The notes under the pieces are model-generated. The model was not told the origin of the DNA. It did no database searches and worked only from the letters and a program-made list of their open reading frames with translations. A stretch of 64,000 nucleotides of DNA from Bradyrhizobium sp. (GTDB taxonomy: Bacteria > Pseudomonadota > Alphaproteobacteria > Rhizobiales > Xanthobacteraceae): positions 1 to 64,000 of the forward strand of contig NZ_DAIDJE010000178.1 of NCBI RefSeq assembly GCF_027451485.1. The letters are read 5' to 3'. This document shows positions 8,914-20,006 of this stretch, piece by piece. Within the stretch, counting starts at the first letter, position 1. The number at the start of each line of letters is the position of its first letter. The translations under genes and the position numbers were made by a program.

Positions 8914-9578
8914 GCGGCCCTCGCTGCGACGGCCGCCGCAAATACCGGACTTTCGAATGGGCCTGGCGCATCATCGTGCCACCCCAGCGCCCACATGCCG
9001 TCATCACGCTGGACTACGTCTGGCGGTGAGCCATGCGCCGAAAAAGCCCTTTGAGGACAATCGGCGCCCATATCCGGGTGAGCCAGCCTAAGATGTTGGG
9101 CCGCCCTTCCCTGCTCGTTCTGCTGGGATCGCCATGATCCCCGGGCAAGGGCTGATCCCGGATGCCAGGAGCGTGCTCTATCACATGCACGTTCACCATA
9201 AGCCGCATCCTGATTGAATTCCCGCAAGCGGCGGCGCCGTTCTCGTAGATCTCGGTTCGGCAAATGGCCGCTGACCATGCGGTCAGCGGCCCGCCGGGCC
9301 TCAACATAAATCCGAAGGAAAAACTTGCCCCGGGTCTGCGAGCATCATGTCCGATACCGCTGGTGCCCGCACCTACATGGATCAGGCAGCCATACTGGCC
9401 TAATGCCGCCCCGGGGATTAAGAGAGGTCGGACGAACGCGGCAGTCGAGCCTCCAGCCGCCTTGCCAGTAGCCCAAACACGCCTGAAATTCGCCGCTCAC
9501 CTGCCACGAACTCGCCCCGCGACTCGGTGAGCCGTTAGACGCTGGCCCTGGGGAGGATGACAGCGTGAGCGTTCTTCC

Positions 9579-9842
9579 ATGTATAAAGCGTCGAAACGTT
9601 ACCTCGCGGCAAGCGTCAGCGCACTGACCCTTGCGATCCTGATGATGCTGGTTGCGATAGCTGCCTGGAGTATCGCCCCGGAAGTCGCGGCAGATACGTC
9701 CGGGATGACGATGGAATTGAAGAAGTCGCTGCCGCCCTAACACTGGGCTCGCCCGCGGGAATGGCCACGTGCGCCGATTTGCGCTGCTGCCGCCACCGCT
9801 GGAGCTGCGCCACTTTGTCGAGTGCGGGGTCTATGGCGTGAG
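9579..9842 (+). CDS. Possible small membrane protein
   Basis: Frame from ATG 9579: MYKASKRYLAASVSALTLAILMMLVAIAAWSIAPEVAADTSG...; one TM segment; C-terminal half not convincing. Confidence 0.25.
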
Positions 9843-10012
9843 GGTGGGCGTTCCGACATCCCATTGGACCCGGCACGTGCCCGTGCCACTTGCAAAACAT
9901 TCCTGACTGGGCGCGTTGCCTCAGGAATGCGGATAGTCGCCCGTTCCGAAAACTGGCAACAGGCCCGCCGCCTCGGCGAGCCTGCCAGCAAAATCCTGTT
10001 CGGAAGGCCGCC

Positions 10013-10252
10013 TTACTTGGACATGCTATCCTTCTTCATCATCCCGTCGTTTTTCTTCATGCCGTCGTCCTTCTTCATCGTGTCCTTGGACGACATGGTG
10101 TCCTTTTTCATGCTGTCCTTGGACATAGACTCCTTCTTCATCATGCCGTCTTCCTTCTTCATGTTGTCCATGGCGAAGGCGGGGGCAAGCGCGAGGCCGA
10201 GCGAAAGCGTCGCAGCCGAAATTCCGAGCGCGATACGGGTGCTGATGGTCAT
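10013..10252 (-). CDS. Secreted pentapeptide MxKDx-repeat protein
   Basis: Signal peptide MTISTRIALGISAATLSLGLALAPAFA then MDNMKKEDGMMKKESMSKDSMKKDTMSSKDTMKKDDGMKKNDGMMKKDSMSK. Confidence 0.85.
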   Translation of the reverse strand: MTISTRIALGISAATLSLGLALAPAFAMDNMKKEDGMMKKESMSKDSMKKDTMSSKDTMKKDDGMKKNDGMMKKDSMSK

Positions 10253-10599
10253 CGATGGATTCCTTCTAAACCTGAAAAGGCGGTTGTGATGGCGGCACAG
10301 GCCATCCGTTCTAACGACGATCCCGGAACGGTTTTCGTTACCGCGCCATTGAAAAAAGTTTCGCCGTGTGACAGGCCTCCAAGCCCGAACCAGCTGGAGG
10401 ATCTTAAAAATCGAAATGAGCAACCCGGCTCCAGCAATTTTGCCACAGTTTGCAGCGCACCAATGGCTCCGCCTGCCCATCTCAGACTTTTCGATTACAG
10501 CCATCGAGAATATGGACGGGTATAAGCACCGTCCATCGTAAGCTACCGTCCGGAATTTCCAGCGAAAATCGTCGAGCTAATTGCCCAGGGAGGGTTAAC

Positions 10600-11622
10600 A
10601 TGTATACGCGTCGCCACATCCTTGCGTCCACACTTGCCGCGCCGGCCATCCTCCGCTTCGGGATCGGCACAGCCAGTGCGGCCACGACCTTGAAAATCTC
10701 GCACCAATTTCCGGGTGGGACGATCGACCAAGGCGACTTCCGCGATCGTCTGTGCCGCAAATTCGCCGCTGAATTGGCCAAGCGCACCGGTGGTGAGATC
10801 ACAGCCGACGTCTATCCGAACTCGTCGCTAATCAAGACCAAGGCGCAATTCTCGGCGATGCGAAAGGGTGCCCTCGATATCAGCCTTTATCCCCTGCCCT
10901 ATGCCGGCGGCGAATTGCCTGAGACCAATATCGGCCTGATGCCGGGCCTCGTCTCGACTTATGATCAGGGTATGAACTGGAAGAAGAACGCAGTCGGCAA
11001 GACGCTTACCGATTTCCTCGCCGACAAGGGCATAATCATGCTGAGCTGGGTGTGGCAGGCCGGTGGCGTCGCCAGCCGTTCGCGCCCCCTGGTGTTGCCC
11101 GAAGATGCCAAGGGGCTGAAGGTCCGCGGCGGTTCGCGCGAGATGGATATGGTGCTTCAGACTGCGGGCGCTGCCGTGCTGTCCGTGCCGTCAAACGATC
11201 TTTACGCGGCCATGCAAACCGGCGCCTGCGATGCAGGCATCACTTCCTCCACCAGTCTGATTTCCTTCCGACTCGAAGAAGTTTCGAAAGCGCTGACCTC
11301 GGGAGCGAAAGCTTCCTATTGGTTCATGCTCGAGCCGCTGCTTATGTCGAAATCGATTTTCGACGGCTTGCCGAAAAAGCATCAGGACACGATTCTCGCG
11401 CTGGGCACCGAATTGGAAGCCTTCGGTCGCAAGGGCGCCCAGGACGACGACGCGCAGGTCGCCAAGGTCTACGCCAAGGCCGGCGCCAAGGTCAGCGAGC
11501 TTGACGCTGCGATCGTCAACAAATGGCGCGACATCGCCCGCGATACGGCTTGGAAAGACTACGGCGCCAAGACCGCAACCTCGGGCCAATTGCTAAAACT
11601 CGCATCCGAAGTCACGGCGTGA
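10600..11622 (+). CDS. TRAP transporter substrate-binding protein (DctP family)
   Basis: Signal peptide MYTRRHILASTLAAPAILRFGIGTASA; LKISHQFPGG, GLKVRGGSREMDMVLQTAGAAVLSVPSNDLYAAMQTGACDAG. Confidence 0.92.
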   Translation: MYTRRHILASTLAAPAILRFGIGTASAATTLKISHQFPGGTIDQGDFRDRLCRKFAAELAKRTGGEITADVYPNSSLIKTKAQFSAMRKGALDISLYPLPYAGGELPETNIGLMPGLVSTYDQGMNWKKNAVGKTLTDFLADKGIIMLSWVWQAGGVASRSRPLVLPEDAKGLKVRGGSREMDMVLQTAGAAVLSVPSNDLYAAMQTGACDAGITSSTSLISFRLEEVSKALTSGAKASYWFMLEPLLMSKSIFDGLPKKHQDTILALGTELEAFGRKGAQDDDAQVAKVYAKAGAKVSELDAAIVNKWRDIARDTAWKDYGAKTATSGQLLKLASEVTA

Positions 11623-12173
11623 TGCACGGTCCACTTCCGGATCGGGACTATCGGCAAGATGCTGCGATCGGCCCCTGGCCGGTCGCCGCGATCAACCACA
11701 TTCTGACCTGGTGCAACCGCATCATCTTCGTTCTCGCCTCCATCGCGATGGTCGCCGCATGCCTCGTCCTCAGCTACAGCGTGGTTGGGCGGGAACTATT
11801 TCAGATGCCGAACTACTGGCAGGACGAGGCGGCAGTGTTTCTGCTGGTAGGCACCGCCTTTATGACCTCGGCGTGGGTCCAACAGCAACGCGGCCACATC
11901 GGCATCGAAGCCTTTGTCGGCCTGCTGTCGCCGTTTGCCAACCGCATCCGGCTGTGGCTGGTCGATCTTGCAAGCTTCGCATTCTGCACATTTTTCACCT
12001 GGAAGTCGTGGACGCTGACCTATGAAGCCTGGCACGAAGGCCAAGTATCGGATTCCATGTGGGCGCCGCCACTCGATATTCCCTACGGCTTGATGGCATT
12101 GGGCATGACGCTGTTGTGTGTGCAAATCCTGCTGCAAATTGTTGCGCCGATCGCCGGAGCATCTCGCCGATGA
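11622..12173 (+). CDS. TRAP transporter small permease (DctQ family)
   Basis: Four TM segments, YWQDEAAVFLLVGTAFMTSAWVQQQRGHIGIE motif; between DctP- and DctM-like genes. Confidence 0.92.
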   Translation: MHGPLPDRDYRQDAAIGPWPVAAINHILTWCNRIIFVLASIAMVAACLVLSYSVVGRELFQMPNYWQDEAAVFLLVGTAFMTSAWVQQQRGHIGIEAFVGLLSPFANRIRLWLVDLASFAFCTFFTWKSWTLTYEAWHEGQVSDSMWAPPLDIPYGLMALGMTLLCVQILLQIVAPIAGASRR

Positions 12174-13528
12174 CCGTTTTCGGTATTGGCGTGTCCTACG
12201 GGCTGGCCACGCTGTTGGCGATGTTCTCCGGCATGCCGATCGCATTCGCGCTTGGCGCCGTGGCAGTCGTGTTCATGGGCATCTACATGCCTTCGGCGTC
12301 CCTCGATACGGTAACGCAAAACGTCTACGAGGAAATGGCCTCGATTACGCTGTTGTCGATCCCGCTCTTCATCCTCAAGGGCGCCGCGATCGGCAAGTCC
12401 CGCGCCGGCCAGGATCTTTATTCCGCGATCCACGCCTGGCTGAACCGCGTCCCCGGCGGCCTCGGCGTCGCCAACGTATTCGCCTGTGCCCTGTTCGCCG
12501 CCATGGCCGGATCGTCGCCCGCCACCTGTTCGGCGATCGGTTCGGCCGGGATTCCCGAGATGCGAAAGCGCGGCTATTCCGGCGGGTTCGCAGCCGGGAT
12601 CATTGCCGCCGGCGGCACGCTCGGCATTCTGCTGCCGCCCTCGATCACCATGATCCTGTTTGCGGTTTCGGCAGAAAAATCTCTCGGCCGGCTGTTTCTG
12701 GCCGGCATCGGCCCGGCGCTTCTGCTGGTCGTGCTGTTCGGCGGCTATGCCGTGATCCACTTCCGCAAGGAGTACGCGGCGGCGCGGTTGGCCTATGAAA
12801 AGACGGGCGCTGAATCGGCGATACTGGTTCTCGACAAATTCACCATGGCCGAACGCTTCGGTGCTCTGCCGCGGGTTCTGCCTTTCGTGCTGCTTCTGAC
12901 CGGTGTGATGGTCGCGCTGTATGGCGGCTATGCCACGCCCTCGGAAACCGCCGGACTTGGCGGACTGCTCGCGCTGGCCCTCATCGCGATGATCTACGGC
13001 GTATGGCGGCCGTCCGACCTGTCGCCGATCCTGGCGTCCACCATCCGCGAATCCACGATGCTGATGCTGATCATCGGCATGTCGCTGCTCTACTCGTACG
13101 TAATGAGCTATCTCCACATCTCACAGTCGGCTGCCGAATCCGTCGTCGCCATGCACTTGCCGCGCTGGGAACTGCTCGCCGCGATTCTGGTCCTCGTCGT
13201 TGTGCTTGGATTTTTCCTGCCGCCGGTGTCGATCATCCTGATGACCGCGCCGATCATCCTGCCTCCGTTGCGGGCAGCCGGCTTTGACATCATCTGGTTC
13301 GGCGTTGTCATGACCATTGTGATGGAGATGGGTCTTATTCACCCGCCGGTCGGATTGAACATCTTTGTCATCCGAAACGTCGCGCCCGACATTCCCTTGC
13401 GCGAAGTCATCTTCGGCACATTGCCGTTCGTGCTTCTGATGATGCTGGCCGTGCTGATCCTGTGCTTTGTTCCGGAAATCTCCACCTGGCTGCCGAACCT
13501 CCTGATGGGGCCGGACGGAAGCAAGTGA
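12170..13528 (+). CDS. TRAP transporter large permease (DctM family)
   Basis: Multi-TM; AAMAGSSPATCSAIGSAGIPEMRKRGYS, PPSITMILFAVSAEKSLGRLFLAGIGPALLL. Confidence 0.94.
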   Translation: MTVFGIGVSYGLATLLAMFSGMPIAFALGAVAVVFMGIYMPSASLDTVTQNVYEEMASITLLSIPLFILKGAAIGKSRAGQDLYSAIHAWLNRVPGGLGVANVFACALFAAMAGSSPATCSAIGSAGIPEMRKRGYSGGFAAGIIAAGGTLGILLPPSITMILFAVSAEKSLGRLFLAGIGPALLLVVLFGGYAVIHFRKEYAAARLAYEKTGAESAILVLDKFTMAERFGALPRVLPFVLLLTGVMVALYGGYATPSETAGLGGLLALALIAMIYGVWRPSDLSPILASTIRESTMLMLIIGMSLLYSYVMSYLHISQSAAESVVAMHLPRWELLAAILVLVVVLGFFLPPVSIILMTAPIILPPLRAAGFDIIWFGVVMTIVMEMGLIHPPVGLNIFVIRNVAPDIPLREVIFGTLPFVLLMMLAVLILCFVPEISTWLPNLLMGPDGSK

Positions 13529-13592
13529 GTAAATAGCGAGTAGCCAATAGCGAATTGATCGCCGTTCGTTACTCCCTGTTCGCCGCTCGCTT
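13525..13592. repeat. Imperfect inverted repeat between convergent genes
   Basis: GAGTAAATAGCGAGTAGCCAATAGCGAA ... TTCGTTACTCCCTGTTCGCCGCTCGC, low-complexity GCGAGTAG/GCGAA-type words. Confidence 0.35.
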
Positions 13593-14483
13593 TTTCGCGT
13601 TCCAGGCGGCAGCGACCCGGCTCAGCGGCGGTCGGCCGATCAGCCTGCTGATCTCATTGGTCGCCTGAACGAGTCGTGCCATGTCAACGCCGGTGGCGAC
13701 GCCCATGCCTTCCAGCATGTAGACGACGTCTTCGGTCGCAACATTGCCCGTGGCGCCCGGCGCGTACGGACATCCGCCAAGGCCACCGGCGGCGGAATCG
13801 ATGACACGTGCGCCCTCTTCCAGTCCTGCATAGAGATTGGCGAGCGCCTGGCCATAGGTGTCATGAAAATGCATCGCGAGACTGGCCATCGGCACATAAC
13901 CGGCAACGGCGCGGACCAGCTCGCGGGCCTTCTTCGGCGTGCCCACGCCGATGGTATCGCCGAGCGAGACTTCGTAGCAGCCGAGATCCCAGAGGACCTT
14001 GGCAACATCGACCACGGCCTGCGGCTTGACCTCGCCATCATAGGGACAACCGAGAACACAGGAAATGTAGCCGCGAACCTTGACGCCGTCGGCGCGGGCG
14101 CGCGCGATCACAGGCTTGAAGCGCTCGATGGATTCAGCAACCGAACAATTGATATTGGCGCGGGAAAAGCCTTCCGAGGCCGACCCGAATACCGCAATTA
14201 CTGTGGCACCCGCGGCGCGCGCGGCCTCGTAGCCCTTCTCGTTCGGCACCAGGACGTGAAACTCCCCATCGGCTCGGGAACCGACGCGCCGCAGTACCTC
14301 ATCCGAGCCGACCATCTGCGGAATGGCTTTCGGCGAGACGAACGCCCCGACTTCGATCGTATGAAGTCCGGCATCCAGCAAGGCCTCGATAAACGTGATC
14401 CGCGCCGCGACGCTGACTGGCGTCTTCTCGTTCTGGAGGCCGTCGCGCGGGCCGACTTCGACGATGCGGACCTCGTCGCCCAT
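13569..14483 (-). CDS. Hydroxymethylglutaryl-CoA lyase
   Basis: VRIVEVGPRDGLQNEKTPVSVAARITFIEALLDAGLHTIEVGAFVSPKAIPQM; AGGLGGCPYAPGATGNVATEDVVYML. Confidence 0.95.
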   Translation of the reverse strand: MGDEVRIVEVGPRDGLQNEKTPVSVAARITFIEALLDAGLHTIEVGAFVSPKAIPQMVGSDEVLRRVGSRADGEFHVLVPNEKGYEAARAAGATVIAVFGSASEGFSRANINCSVAESIERFKPVIARARADGVKVRGYISCVLGCPYDGEVKPQAVVDVAKVLWDLGCYEVSLGDTIGVGTPKKARELVRAVAGYVPMASLAMHFHDTYGQALANLYAGLEEGARVIDSAAGGLGGCPYAPGATGNVATEDVVYMLEGMGVATGVDMARLVQATNEISRLIGRPPLSRVAAAWNAKKRAANRE

Positions 14484-14494
14484 GAATGTCTCCC

Positions 14495-16501
14495 TTAAGC
14501 CGCCTCGATCTCGGCAAGTTCAATGCCTTCGCCGACGATATCGCCGACCTTGCATTTCAGGGCCCTCAGCGTTCCGGCAAATGGCGCCCGCAGCGTCTGC
14601 TCCATCTTCATGACTTCAAGGGTCAGAATGGGTGCGCCTTTCTCCAGCTTTGTGCCGACCTCCACCAGAAGCGCGACGACCGTCCCGGGCAGTGGCGCGA
14701 CGATCCGATCCTCGCCGACCTGTTCCTCATCGTCTCCGCCGAACGGATCGATCCAATGCAGTTCAAAACGGCCGTTGCGCGTGCGCAGATAAAGCTCGTG
14801 ACCTTCCATGAAGGCAGCGACGTTTGATCTGATCCCGTGCAGCGTCAGATCAACGCCGCCCGAGATGCCGGGGGCCGTACTAAAGGCCATTTCGCGATTC
14901 CCAATCGCGAGTGTCGCCGGCCCGTTGCCGTATTGCAGGGTGAGCTTGTGTTCGTTTCCCTGACCATCCCGGAACGCAAATGCCCGCCGACGCCGACCGA
15001 CTGGCATCCAGCCAGCCGTTCCCCAGGGAGACCTTGCGAGGTCCCGGGCGACGTTGGCTTCCATGGAGAGTATGGCCGCAACCGCAGCGGCCAGTTCGAG
15101 GTCCTGCGGCGGCTTCGGACTCGCCGTGAGATGCGTCAGCTCGCGTTCGATGAAGCCTGTATCGATCGCGTTGGCTCGTACGGCGGGATGGCCGACCAGA
15201 GCGCCGAGAAAGGGAATATTCGTAACCACTCCGCGTATGTCGGATTCTGCCAGCGCAAGGCCAAGCCGGTCGATCGCTCCGTCGCGCGTCGGCGCCCAGG
15301 CAATCACCTTGGCGAGCATGGCGTCATAATAGGGCGAGACCATATCGCCCTCACGATAGCCGGCATCTATCCGCAAGCCCGGCGATTGCTCCGGCATGTC
15401 CCAACGTCGGATCGTTCCGACCGACGGCATGAAATTCCTGTCGGGATTTTCCGCATAGACCCGCGCCTCGATGGCGTGGCCATGCAACGCAATTTGATCC
15501 TGGGTCATCGGCAGCTTCTCGCCGGCCGCGACGCGCAGCTGCCACTCGACGAGATCGATGCCGGTGACCAGCTCGGTCACGGGGTGCTCGACCTGCAACC
15601 GCGTGTTCATCTCGATGAAGAACACGTCCCTGCCGTCGGAGACGAACTCGATCGTCCCGGCGCCGACATAGCTGACTGCCGCCGCCGCCTTGCGCGCCGC
15701 CGCACACACCGCCTCGCGCTGTGCAGCGTTCAATGTCGGCGACGGAGCTTCCTCGACGACCTTCTGATGCCGGCGTTGCAGCGTGCATTCGCGTTCGAAT
15801 AGCGACAGCAGATTGCCATGGCTGTCGCCGATCACCTGGACCTCGATGTGGCGCGGGCTTTCGACCAGTTTTTCGATCAGCATGCGATCGTCGCCGAATG
15901 CCGCCTTGGCCTCGCGCTTGGCGCTCTCGATGGACGCCGCAAGCTCGTCGGCCGTCCTCACGATGCGCATGCCGCGGCCACCGCCGCCCGCGGACGCCTT
16001 CACCAGAACCGGAAAACCGATCTTGGCCGCGGCCCTGGCGAGCGTCGCATCGTCCTGCGCCTCGCCATGATAACCGGGCACCAGCGGCACGCCGGCCTTT
16101 TCCATCAAGAGCTTCGACCCCGATTTCGAGCCCATCGCCTGCATCATTTCGGCCGTCGGCCCGACGAAGATCAAACCCGCTTCGAGGCAGGCCTTGGCGA
16201 AATCCGCATTCTCCGACAAAAATCCGTAACCGGGATGAACGGCCTCGGTGCCGCATTCGCGAGCGGCAGCGATTACCCGCTCGATGTTGAGGTAGCTGTC
16301 GCGCGCCCGCGACGGGCCCAGCAGAACAGCCTCGTCGGCCATCGCCACATGCAGCGCATTGCAGTCGGCTTCCGAATAAACCGCCACGGTGCGCAAACCC
16401 ATCGCCTTGGCCGTGCGGATCACGCGCACGGCGATCTCGCCGCGATTGGCGATCAGGAGGCTGCGAAAGCGCCGGTAGAGTTTTGACCGATCCATCGTCA
16501 C
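14495..16501 (-). CDS. Acyl-CoA (probably 3-methylcrotonyl-CoA) carboxylase biotin-containing alpha subunit
   Basis: Biotin carboxylase domain ([37 protein letters not shown]) plus biotin attachment motif [16 protein letters not shown]. Confidence 0.93.
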   Translation of the reverse strand: MTMDRSKLYRRFRSLLIANRGEIAVRVIRTAKAMGLRTVAVYSEADCNALHVAMADEAVLLGPSRARDSYLNIERVIAAARECGTEAVHPGYGFLSENADFAKACLEAGLIFVGPTAEMMQAMGSKSGSKLLMEKAGVPLVPGYHGEAQDDATLARAAAKIGFPVLVKASAGGGGRGMRIVRTADELAASIESAKREAKAAFGDDRMLIEKLVESPRHIEVQVIGDSHGNLLSLFERECTLQRRHQKVVEEAPSPTLNAAQREAVCAAARKAAAAVSYVGAGTIEFVSDGRDVFFIEMNTRLQVEHPVTELVTGIDLVEWQLRVAAGEKLPMTQDQIALHGHAIEARVYAENPDRNFMPSVGTIRRWDMPEQSPGLRIDAGYREGDMVSPYYDAMLAKVIAWAPTRDGAIDRLGLALAESDIRGVVTNIPFLGALVGHPAVRANAIDTGFIERELTHLTASPKPPQDLELAAAVAAILSMEANVARDLARSPWGTAGWMPVGRRRRAFAFRDGQGNEHKLTLQYGNGPATLAIGNREMAFSTAPGISGGVDLTLHGIRSNVAAFMEGHELYLRTRNGRFELHWIDPFGGDDEEQVGEDRIVAPLPGTVVALLVEVGTKLEKGAPILTLEVMKMEQTLRAPFAGTLRALKCKVGDIVGEGIELAEIEAA

Positions 16502-18114
16502 ATCCTGAACAGGCCGAACTTCGTCGGCTCGATCGGCGCGTTGGCTGCCGCCGAAAGGCCGAGTCCGAGCACAAGCCGTGTATCAGCCGGATCGATGACA
16601 CCGTCGTCCCAGAGACGGGCCGTGGCGTAATACGGGCTGCCCTGCTTCTCGTACTGCGCGCGGATCGGCGCCTGGAATTTTTCCTCTTCTTCGGCCGACC
16701 ATGTGCCGCCTTTGGCCTCGATATTGTCGCGCCGGACCTGGCTCAGGACCATCGAAGCCTGCTCGCCGCCCATGACCGAAATCCGCGCATTCGGCCACAT
16801 CCAGAGGAAACGCGGGCTGTAGGCACGACCGCACATCCCGTAATTGCCGGCGCCGTAGGAGCCGCCGATCACGACGGTGAACTTCGGCACGCCCGCGGTC
16901 GCTACCGCCGTCACCAGCTTGGCCCCGTCACGCGCGATCCCGCCGGCTTCGTATTTCTTGCCGACCATGAAGCCGGTGATGTTCTGGAGGAACACGAGCG
17001 GAATCTGGCGCTGAGAGCATAGCTCGATGAAATGCGCGCCCTTCAACGAACTTTCGCTGAACAGGATGCCATTATTGGCGATGATGCCGACAGGATAGCC
17101 CCAGATATGGGCAAATCCGCAGACGAGCGTCTGGCCATACAGCTTCTTGAATTCGTCAAACTCCGAACCGTCAACCAGGCGCGCAATAATATCGTGCACA
17201 TCGAACGGCTTGCGCCCGTCGGAGGAGACCACACCGTAGATTTCCTCGGCCGGAAACCGCGGCTCGCGCACCTCGCGCATGTTGAGTTCTGCCCGCGCCG
17301 GTTGCTTCAAGGTGGCAACGATCCGGCGAGCGATTCCGATCGCATGCGCATCGTTCTGCGCGTAGTGATCGGTGACGCCGGACTGGCGCGAATGCACGTC
17401 CGCTCCGCCCAACTCCTCGGCCGTGACCACTTCGCCGGTCGCGGCCTTTACCAGCGGCGGGCCGCCAAGAAAAATCGTACCCTGATTGCGCACGATGATG
17501 CTCTCATCCGACATCGCCGGAACATAAGCGCCGCCGGCCGTACACGAGCCCATGACGATCGCGATCTGGGGGATGCCGAGCGAGGACATCTGAGCCTGAT
17601 TATAGAAGATGCGGCCGAAATGCCGTTCGTCGGGAAAAATCTCGTCCTGCTGAGGCAGGAAAGCACCGCCGGAATCAACCATGTAAACGCAAGGAAGCTT
17701 GTTCTGGCGGGCGACGTCCTGCGCCCGCAGATGCTTCTTCACGGTCATCGGATAGTAGGTACCGCCCTTGATGGTGGCGTCGTTGGCCACGACGACGCAT
17801 TCGCGTCCCGAGATGCGTCCCACACCCGTGACAATGCTCGCCGAGTGCACGTCGCCGCCATAGAGATCGTAGGCCGCAAGCGGTGACAGTTCGAGAAAGG
17901 CGGTACCGGGATCAAGCAGGAGGTCGACACGCTCCCGCGCCAGCATCTTGCCGCGCGAGGTGTGACGCCTGCGCGAGGCTTCACCGCCGCCGCCGGCGAC
18001 TTGATCGAGCCTTTCACGAAGCTCCGCGACCAGCGATTTCATCGCCTCGGCGTTGCGGGCAAACTCGGATGATGCAGGATCGATGCTGGAATGGAGCGGC
18101 ATGGGTTTCGGCAA
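16498..18114 (-). CDS. Acyl-CoA carboxyltransferase beta subunit (probably methylcrotonoyl-CoA carboxylase)
   Basis: [34 protein letters not shown], carboxyltransferase motifs, [27 protein letters not shown]; 4-nt overlap with alpha subunit. Confidence 0.94.
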   Translation of the reverse strand: MPKPMPLHSSIDPASSEFARNAEAMKSLVAELRERLDQVAGGGGEASRRRHTSRGKMLARERVDLLLDPGTAFLELSPLAAYDLYGGDVHSASIVTGVGRISGRECVVVANDATIKGGTYYPMTVKKHLRAQDVARQNKLPCVYMVDSGGAFLPQQDEIFPDERHFGRIFYNQAQMSSLGIPQIAIVMGSCTAGGAYVPAMSDESIIVRNQGTIFLGGPPLVKAATGEVVTAEELGGADVHSRQSGVTDHYAQNDAHAIGIARRIVATLKQPARAELNMREVREPRFPAEEIYGVVSSDGRKPFDVHDIIARLVDGSEFDEFKKLYGQTLVCGFAHIWGYPVGIIANNGILFSESSLKGAHFIELCSQRQIPLVFLQNITGFMVGKKYEAGGIARDGAKLVTAVATAGVPKFTVVIGGSYGAGNYGMCGRAYSPRFLWMWPNARISVMGGEQASMVLSQVRRDNIEAKGGTWSAEEEEKFQAPIRAQYEKQGSPYYATARLWDDGVIDPADTRLVLGLGLSAAANAPIEPTKFGLFRM

Positions 18115-18305
18115 TTTCGGGGACCACTGGGAAGCGACCTATGGTGTCATCGCGCCTGCAGCTTGCGCAACCAGCAAAACGGCCCATCGGAGCACTTAAC
18201 CAGAAACCAATATTGAATCAATTGCTTAGACCTGCATTCTGATGCGCCTTCGAGGCCGCGCGCCGTCTGATCCGGAGAGGACCGGACTGCGGGGTTGGAA
18301 GTCTC

Positions 18306-18611
18306 TTAGTGCGTCCATGGCTCGCCGCGACGAAACGCAAAATTGTCCGCGTAGGCGACCTGCCGTTGCGCCGGCTCCTTGGGTTCGAAAACCTGATAGG
18401 CGATGCCCTCACGCTCGCAATAGGCAACGGCCTCTTCCTTGGTTTCAAAGCGAAGGCTGAGTTGTTGCTTCATATCGCCTGAACTGGTCCAGCCCATGAG
18501 GGGCTCGACGAAACGGGGCTGCTCTGGCTCATAGTCGAGTTGCCAGTCCTTTGTCTTGGCCTTGCCGGATTGCATCGCGTTTTTGGCAGGCTTGAAAATT
18601 CGGGCGGTCAT
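18306..18611 (-). CDS. ETC complex I accessory subunit (NDUFS4-like)
   Basis: MTARIFKPAKNAMQSGKAKTKDWQLDYEPEQPRFVEPLMGWTSSGDMKQQLSLRFETKEEAVAYCEREGI. Confidence 0.9.
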   Translation of the reverse strand: MTARIFKPAKNAMQSGKAKTKDWQLDYEPEQPRFVEPLMGWTSSGDMKQQLSLRFETKEEAVAYCEREGIAYQVFEPKEPAQRQVAYADNFAFRRGEPWTH

Positions 18612-18836
18612 GGGCGATCAACCTTCACAAGAGCTTCGGCGGAGCCAGTCGAAACTGCCGGGATCGTGTAGGATTGTTCATCCCGAACTTGTATCCCGTG
18701 ATTCTCCAGCCTGTAATGAAACATCTGCCAAAGTGGTATATTCATAATAGCGTCCGGTGACAATCTTCGCGGGCGTCAGGACCTTTGCTCCGCTTGCCGC
18801 CTCCTCGCCGGACAATTTCACATCGAAACGGCACCC

Positions 18837-19982
18837 ATGAAAATCAACGCCAGTTTGCCCGAAAAAGGACGCGACCTCCGGCTCGACCTGTTCCGCGGTA
18901 TCGCCAACTGGGCCATTTTTCTCGACCACATTCCCGACAACGTCGTGAACTGGATCACGACCAGGAACTATGGCTTCAGCGACGCGGCCGACCTCTTCGT
19001 GTTCATTTCGGGTTACACCGCTTCATTCGTTTACGCACGGATGATGATCGAGCGCGGCTTTATCGTCGGCGCCACCCGTTTGACCAAACGGGTTTGGCAA
19101 CTCTATGTCGCCCACATCATTCTGTTCGTCATCTACATCGCTTCGATAAGCTACCTAGCGCTGCGCTTCGGCGATTCGGAGATCATCAACGAATTTAACG
19201 TTGCCGGCCTAGTCGACCACGCGACGGAAACCCTGCGGCAGGGTTTGCTGCTCAAGTTCAAGCCGGTCAATCTGGACGTCCTGCCGCTCTACATCGTGCT
19301 GATGGGGTTCTTTCCGCCTGTTCTGTGGATCATGTTGCGCAAGCCTGACCTGACCATGATCGCCTCGATTGCGCTGTGGCTCATTGCGCGGTATTTCGGC
19401 TGGAATTTTCGCTCCTATCCGGCGGGTACCTGGTATTTCAACCCGTATTGCTGGCAGGTGCTGTTCGTATTCGGATCCTGGTGTGCGCTGGGCGGCGCCA
19501 GAAGAAACCGCTGGCTGATCGATTCTCAGATCACGCTCTATTTCTGCTTTGCCTATCTTCTGTTTGCGCTGGTCATGACAATGGCAGGCAGGTTTACGGA
19601 TTTCGGCGCGATGTTCCCCGACTGGCTCTATTCCGCCTTCAACCCGAATGACAAGACAAACCTTGCCCCCTACCGCTTCCTGCATTTCGTGGTGATCGTC
19701 ATCCTCGTCATCCGCTTCGTACCGAAAGACTGGGCGGGACTTGAGTGGAAGATCTTTGATCCGGTGATCGTCTGCGGCCAGCAGTCGCTTGCCGTCTTCT
19801 GCGTCGGCGTCTTCCTGTCTTTCATCGGACATTTCGAACTGATGATGAGTTCGGGCTCGTTCTTCGCTCAGCTCTTCGTCAGCGTGACGGGTATCGCGAT
19901 CATGACGGTCGTCGCCTACTACATCTCCTGGTCGAAGCGACAGGACAAGCCGCTCAAGGTACCCGCGCCGAAGCCGACCTGA
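18837..19982 (+). CDS. opgC: OpgC family membrane protein
   Basis: RDLRLDLFRGIANWAIFLDHIPDNVVNWITTRNYGFSDAADLFVFISGYTA; about 10 TM segments. Confidence 0.9.
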   Translation: MKINASLPEKGRDLRLDLFRGIANWAIFLDHIPDNVVNWITTRNYGFSDAADLFVFISGYTASFVYARMMIERGFIVGATRLTKRVWQLYVAHIILFVIYIASISYLALRFGDSEIINEFNVAGLVDHATETLRQGLLLKFKPVNLDVLPLYIVLMGFFPPVLWIMLRKPDLTMIASIALWLIARYFGWNFRSYPAGTWYFNPYCWQVLFVFGSWCALGGARRNRWLIDSQITLYFCFAYLLFALVMTMAGRFTDFGAMFPDWLYSAFNPNDKTNLAPYRFLHFVVIVILVIRFVPKDWAGLEWKIFDPVIVCGQQSLAVFCVGVFLSFIGHFELMMSSGSFFAQLFVSVTGIAIMTVVAYYISWSKRQDKPLKVPAPKPT

Positions 19983-20006
19983 GGACGAAAGCGACGGGCT
20001 CCATCA

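Noticed and set aside
12083-13117. 344-aa minus-strand ORF
   Set aside because: Antisense shadow of the DctM permease; low-complexity Arg/Gln/His composition.
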